Notes under the pieces: generated by a model
The model's input: only the letters and a program-made list of their open reading frames with translations
Told to the model about the DNA's origin: nothing
Database searches by the model: none
Made by a program: the position numbers and the translations under genes
Part shown: positions 62,101 to 64,000 of the stretch, piece after piece
Layout of the letters: every line of letters begins with the position of its first letter
How positions within the stretch are numbered: the stretch's first letter is position 1
Assembly: GCF_028372415.1 (NCBI RefSeq)
Contig: NC_092872.1
Span: 14,474,479-14,538,478, forward strand
From: Notamacropus eugenii
Lineage: Eukaryota > Chordata > Mammalia > Diprotodontia > Macropodidae
DNA: 64,000 bases
Reading direction: 5' to 3'

Positions 62101-64000
62101 AAATAATACAACAAGTATTTCTGTGTTTATTATGTGCTGGGTGCTATGTTAAACACAAGGGATACAAAGAAATAGCAAAAATGGTTCCTCAAGGAATTTA
62201 CATTCTACTGAGAAGACAGCATGTCCATATATAGGTATACACAAAATATATACAAAGTAGATACAAGGCACATTTAGAAAGGATGTACTAGCAGCAAAGA
62301 GGACCAGGAAGTCTCCTGTAGAAGGTAGCACTTGAAGTAAGTCTTAAAGAAAGCCAAGGATTTTAAGGTATGCAAGTGAGCAGAGAATTCGTTCTAGTCC
62401 TATGGGAGATAGGAAGCAGAAAATACATTCCAGTTATGGGAGAGAGTCAACGCAAAGGAAGGGGGAGGGAACAGTGAGCAGCCCAGTATGGCTGGAGTCA
62501 GAAGAATGTGAAGACTAAAAGGATAAGGAGGGGCCAGGTTGAGGAGAGCTTTACACGTTAAATGGAGGACTGCACAGGTTTGATCCTAGAGGCAAAAGAA
62601 GCCACTAGGTTTTATGGAGTAGGGTTGGGGGAGGGGAGTGAGTGCTCAAATCTGAAACACTAAGAGCTAAGAACGGTCCGTGTCACTTACCTTTTCCTTT
62701 AGTTTTTCATGTTGTGTTTTAAGCTTTTCTAATTCAGAAACATCAACCGCTGGAATCTTTTCTCTGCTTTTCTCTGACGGATTTTTACTTCTGGACAGTC
62801 CGTCTTGCTCAGGAAACTTAGGGATTCCTGCCAGTAAGAATTGACTTATATTAAATCTGAATCTAGATAGGGTGAAAAGAATCATTTGTCACTATGAATA
62901 ACCTGCAGGGCACCCCCAGCTTAAGGAGATACTCAGTTTACAAATGATCCCCTACGTTCCTCTACCCTACATCCATTCTCCTGACAGAGATGGCGCTTTG
63001 GTGTCTCAAGGAGTCAGTGCCCTTAAAACTCCACTTCCAATAAAACCAGATGGTGGTTTGATTTTATGGTGCCATCAGTATTAGGCTTTGGTGAGATGGC
63101 CTGCGCACCTAACCACTTCCCTAGTACCTGAGACAACGTTTAGAGGCAAGCCGTGGATGACTGGAAATACAAGCTTTTGCAATACAACCTATTCCCAACT
63201 TGCAAAGTGCCTGCGTGAGATGAGAGGGGTCAGGAAGGTGAGTAAACCTGTAGAAACATGCGTAATTTTATTCCAGAGTCAAACTTATGGTGCTCCTCTT
63301 TTCCGGACTCTGCTTTAAGATGAATCCTGTCAGCCTGCCCATGGGATACCGGTATCACTGAAGCATGTCTAGTCCCGGAAAGAGAGCGAGGTAGAGGGGA
63401 CTAGCAGTCAGAGACCCTGCTTCTGATATACTTACTAGCTGTGTTACCATTGGCAAGTCACTTAAACACTCTGGACTTAGGCTCCTCCACCTGTAAAACG
63501 GGAACAATACCTGTAGTACCTACCTAGCGGGCTGCGTAAGGACCAAGGGACCCAGCGAGCGCACGGCACCTTGGAAAGGGACCCCGCTCCGCAAGGGAGC
63601 TATCGTTAGCGCTACCGACTGCATGCCCAAGGTCCACAGCCGCGCACGTACCGAGGGGGGGTCCGGCCGCGCCGTCATTTCGGGGGGGCTGCGAACGCCC
63701 CGCGCTCGGACTCGAGCTTCCGGCGGCCGAGGGGGAGGCGAGCCTGGCGGCAGAACCGGCGTTCAGCAGGGCTGCGCAGTCCACCCCTTGAGTCAAAGCT
63801 TGGGAGGCGATGATGTCGATCTGCTCCAGATCGTCCGCGGTGAACTCTTCGTGGTAGCCAAAGGAGTCTTCCGCGTCCTGGAAGTCGGACACGTCCCAGC
63901 TCCGCGAGCGCTTCTGGGGCGGGGAGCCCCGCGGGGGGTCGGCCCTGGCGTCCCGGCCGAGGTGCGACTGCGAGGGGGTGCGCTTCCTGCCCCCCAGGAA
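48399..64000 (-). CDS. ATRIP: ATRIP, ATR-interacting protein, 13 coding exons (5' end off window)
   Basis: Exons in coding order: 64000-63652 (partial), 62827-62691, 61248-61078, 59244-59123, 57877-57714, 56316-56221, 55729-55603, 55297-54563, 52161-52019, 51446-51355, 50848-50765, 49265-49013 and 48466-48399. All join in phase with GT/AG sites to give 846 visible residues; human has 791. ATRIP partners the ATR kinase and brings it to RPA-coated single-stranded DNA. Visible parts are the acidic RPA-binding motif EEFTADDLEQIDIIASQAL, a long coiled coil (exons 2-4), the SPRK phosphosite region, a helical-repeat body, and an acidic C-terminus LEDLCRTEPDLDDPDVDPS like the ATR-binding tail. The start Met must lie a few codons beyond the edge. 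Confidence 0.95.
49013..49265 (-). CDS. ATRIP: ATRIP exon 12
   Basis: Encodes VVKALIVMLHRQWLTIRRLE, then RCLRDTLLLLHSLSQRDTLF and DVLHQYDQVIPGIQALLRGL, strongly matching human. Donor GTGAGA, phase 1 out. Confidence 0.94.
49380..49985 (-). repeat. L2, antisense, in ATRIP intron 11
   Basis: CAATAAGCATTTCTTAAGCA, TATACTATGTACCATACCCT, GGTCAGTTTGGCTGAGCTGA and AACAAGGAGCCACTGGAGGT. Confidence 0.7.
50083..50315. mobile_element. Non-autonomous hAT (Charlie-like) DNA transposon
   Basis: About 230 bp with inverted ends TAGTGGGTCTCAAAACTT and ACTTGGAGAAACCACTG, and internal TTTGTTTATGTGCATTATAG and ATTTACCATATTAGAATTTA plus GACCTCACGGACCCCCTGAC. CTCTGTAT and CTCCAGAG at the flanks may be a decayed 8-bp target duplication. 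Confidence 0.75.
50765..50848 (-). CDS. ATRIP: ATRIP exon 11
   Basis: 84 nt, phase 0 on both sides. Encodes TVWFLAKIMQNPDSPISIIG, then SDCQCSLE; human has VVWLLAKLGVQSPLPPVTGS, then NCQCNVE. The VWxLAK and CQC landmarks make the call. Confidence 0.9.
51355..51446 (-). CDS. ATRIP: ATRIP exon 10
   Basis: Encodes ETCLLLLLYMYITSRPDKAA, then VETQWFQLEQE, almost identical to human CLLLLLYMYITSRPDRVALE. The acceptor is TTTTTTTCAG, the donor GTAAAC; phase 1 in, 0 out. Confidence 0.93.
51715..51955 (-). repeat. MIR, antisense
   Basis: CACCTACTATGTTCCAGGCA, TTTAATCCTCACAACACCCC, TATAGCTGAGGAAACTAACG, CGCCCAGGGCCACACAGCCA and GCACCACCAGCTT. It lies 64 bp from ATRIP exon 9. Confidence 0.85.
52019..52161 (-). 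CDS. ATRIP: ATRIP exon 9
   Basis: Encodes (R)FQCVLSSPGLLQCLSLTARL, then SAVLLTVHLLSLLADHEKLA and PQLCSKS. This matches human FQCVFQVLPKCLS and LLAVELLSLLADHDQLAPQLC. The acceptor is TTTTCCAG, the donor GTAAAA. Confidence 0.92.
52440..52545 (+). repeat. SINE tail fragment
   Basis: ACATTGGACTAGATGATCTC, then TAAGGTCTCTTGCAACTCTG. Confidence 0.55.
52560..54190. other. ATRIP intron 8, mostly unique, no gene seen
   Basis: Only a MIR scrap at 53695-53770 (TTTCACAGATGAGGCAACTC, AAAGGTCACACAGTAA). No other feature recognised. Confidence 0.45.
54193..54420 (+). repeat. MIR-like SINE in ATRIP intron 8
   Basis: AACACTAGTCTTGAAGTCAG, TGTGTGACCTTGGGCACATC, CTCTCATCTGCAAAAGGGGT and GTACCTACCTCCCTGGGCTT. 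Confidence 0.75.
54563..55297 (-). CDS. ATRIP: ATRIP exon 8: large central exon
   Basis: Largest exon (735 nt). Landmarks include LREAQSLAITGLNLIARDE, LCQLPGAVHLLPLVRHYVDL, LSILQHLVCCSGAVVQALLS, QHPLLKMLLQLLSFSSASTG and HLQARVLNQCLKVLVKLAEN, all with close human matches. Between them is a divergent acidic and Pro-rich linker (EDPALGEDKNPLCRRSPGKT region). Confidence 0.95.
55603..55729 (-). CDS. ATRIP: ATRIP exon 7
   Basis: Encodes GSVLINLLLKQPLTPGASLG, then LCHLLSSHPEAPVGFFQPPRLG. The human counterpart is GSILINLLLKQPLIPGSSLS. The acceptor is TTCTGCAG and the donor GTAAGT; phase 1 in, 2 out. Confidence 0.92.
56221..56316 (-). CDS. ATRIP: ATRIP exon 6: small variable exon
   Basis: This 96-nt exon has acceptor TTGTTTCAG and donor GTACTG, phase 1 at both ends. 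It encodes DNKTHNLENESIKQQEAQRN, then LISSCIQQPNTQ. Human has DSKPHSLRGDSIKQEEAQKS followed by a segment ending NTQ, so SIKQxEAQ and NTQ are kept. It is easy to miss because the open frame is short. Confidence 0.85.
57030..57675 (+). repeat. L2-type LINE 3' portion
   Basis: CAGTGCCAAATTAATCTCCT, CTTTACTCAAAACCTTTCAA, TTCAAGGTCTTCCACAACGA, CCATTCCTGGAATGCTTTCC and CTAGTAGGCACTTAATAACT. It ends about 40 bp from the ATRIP exon 5 donor. Confidence 0.75.
57714..57877 (-). CDS. ATRIP: ATRIP exon 5: SPRK region
   Basis: Encodes SPRKSPSRAIKPEACSPQMG, then KSTFPTKESFSASTSPPHP, matching human SPRKNPSVVIKPEACSPQFG. The Ser of the SP motif, a reported CDK2 site in human, is split across the exon 4/5 junction. 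A second AG lies 6 nt inside the exon. Confidence 0.92.
59082..59106 (+). repeat. (CT)n next to ATRIP exon 4 donor
   Basis: Reads (GA)n on the gene strand, starting about 16 nt inside the intron. Confidence 0.95.
59123..59244 (-). CDS. ATRIP: ATRIP exon 4: end of coiled coil
   Basis: Encodes LQSLQSELQFKDAEMNELRT, then KLQNNGKASKATPTLPIPHV. Phase 0 in, phase 2 out at donor AG|GTACTG. A (GA)n repeat begins about 16 nt into the following intron. Confidence 0.93.
59262..59345 (-). repeat. L2 3' end, antisense
   Basis: CCATTCAACAAATATTCTTT, AAACATCTCTTAGGTACAAT and GGAGGCACAAAGAT. Starts within 20 bp of the ATRIP exon 4 acceptor. Confidence 0.6.
59346..60824. other. ATRIP intron 3, mostly AT-rich
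   Basis: A MIR-like SINE (+) lies at about 59932-60062 (GGGGCAAGTCTCTTAGCTTC, CACCTGTAAAATGGAGGTAA). No gene seen. Confidence 0.5.
60825..60965 (-). repeat. L2 3' end, antisense
   Basis: TCAATAAACATTTATTAAGT, GTACTATGTTAAGCTCTGGA and CCTACCCTCAAGAAACTTAC. Confidence 0.75.
61078..61248 (-). CDS. ATRIP: ATRIP exon 3: coiled coil
   Basis: Encodes MKAMQEEILIKNGEIKILRD, then SLHHTESSLEEKKRSHFLLE and QEKIQALNDKEKEFSKK, nearly identical to human. Phase 0 at both ends. This coiled coil mediates ATRIP self-association and ATR function. Confidence 0.94.
61401..61622 (+). repeat. tRNA-derived SINE, near full length
   Basis: AGCAGCTAGATGGCTCAGTG, GAAGACCTGAGTTCAAATCT, GAAGGAAATGGCAAACCACT and GAAGAGTTGGACATGACTGA. 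Confidence 0.9.
61858..62072 (+). repeat. MIR-like SINE
   Basis: TCTCTCATCTGTAAAATGGG and GGTCTTTGTGAAGAAAGAAT with a CTATTATTAC end. Confidence 0.7.
62100..62640 (-). repeat. L2, antisense
   Basis: TTTATTATGTGCTGGGTGCT, AATGGTTCCTCAAGGAATTT, AGGGGCCAGGTTGAGGAGAG and TTTGATCCTAGAGGCAAAAG. Confidence 0.75.
62691..62827 (-). CDS. ATRIP: ATRIP exon 2
   Basis: The acceptor is TTACTGGCAG and the donor GTAAGT. It encodes GIPKFPEQDGLSRSKNPSEK, then SREKIPAVDVSELEKLKTQHEKLKEK. Its second half starts the coiled coil, and SKNPS and LKEK match human. Confidence 0.88.
62900..63390. other. ATRIP intron 1, no gene seen
   Basis: Unique-looking sequence. Confidence 0.45.
63395..63545 (+). repeat. MIR-like SINE in ATRIP intron 1
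   Basis: CATTGGCAAGTCACTTAAAC, CTCCACCTGTAAAACGGGAA and AATACCTGTAGTACCTACCT. It ends about 100 bp from the exon 1 donor. Confidence 0.7.
63652..64000 (-). CDS. ATRIP: ATRIP exon 1 (partial): RPA-binding N-terminus
   Basis: The open frame runs from the window edge. It begins FLGGRKRTPSQS, then a basic PPQKRSRS stretch and the checkpoint-recruitment motif EEFTADDLEQIDIIASQAL (human DFTADDLEELDTLASQAL), which binds RPA70N. An Ala/Ser/Gly/Pro-rich segment follows, ending at donor GTACGT in phase 1. CpG-rich sequence marks the promoter side. Confidence 0.88.

Overview
This window is vertebrate nuclear DNA, almost certainly from a marsupial. Coding exons are few, small and bounded by GT/AG splice sites. 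The introns are packed with tRNA-derived SINEs of the WSINE/MAR1 type, MIR, L2 and CR1/L3 LINE fragments and L1 3' ends with the wording typical of opossum and Australian marsupial genomes. There are no operons, CRISPR arrays, tRNA genes or intact mobile elements, and I recognised no retrovirus-like element. I cannot name the species.

Three host genes could be rebuilt exon by exon. SHISA5 (Scotin, + strand) runs from a CpG-rich promoter near 4.0-4.2 kb to poly(A) signals at 44.68 kb and possibly 44.99 kb. It has six coding exons and encodes 220/221 aa. TREX1 (- strand) is a single-coding-exon 3' exonuclease of 323 aa at 45393-46364, with a non-coding first exon near 47.15 kb in a second CpG island. 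ATRIP (- strand) fills 48.4-64.0 kb with 13 coding exons. Its start codon lies just beyond the right edge, and 846 residues are visible. From memory, the order and orientations match the human 3p21.31 arrangement ATRIP>TREX1><SHISA5, inverted here. ATRIP and TREX1 both act in DNA-damage and nucleic-acid sensing, and SHISA5 is a p53- and interferon-responsive ER membrane protein, but nothing here shows that the three are co-regulated.

Layout: 0-4 kb is an intergenic stretch of L2, L1 and MIR remains. 4.2-43.1 kb is SHISA5, with introns of about 9.6, 7.7, 18.4, 2.2 and 0.5 kb, mostly old repeats. 43.1-45.3 kb holds the convergent 3' ends of SHISA5 and TREX1. 45.4-47.3 kb is TREX1 and its CpG island. 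48.4-64 kb is ATRIP.

The most interesting unexplained signal is inside SHISA5 intron 3 at about 30.3-30.54 kb. An ATG-GG followed by a perfect GTAAGT donor is in phase to splice to the transmembrane exon, giving a protein that starts MGFG. About 200 bp upstream is a near-consensus p53 element, with an E-box and an interferon (ISRE) core between them. This looks like an internal promoter for a short isoform without a signal peptide. Other points are tandem splice acceptors in SHISA5 and ATRIP, a 213-bp intronic duplication left open in frame, a 129-bp Z-DNA-type tract and a C28 run.
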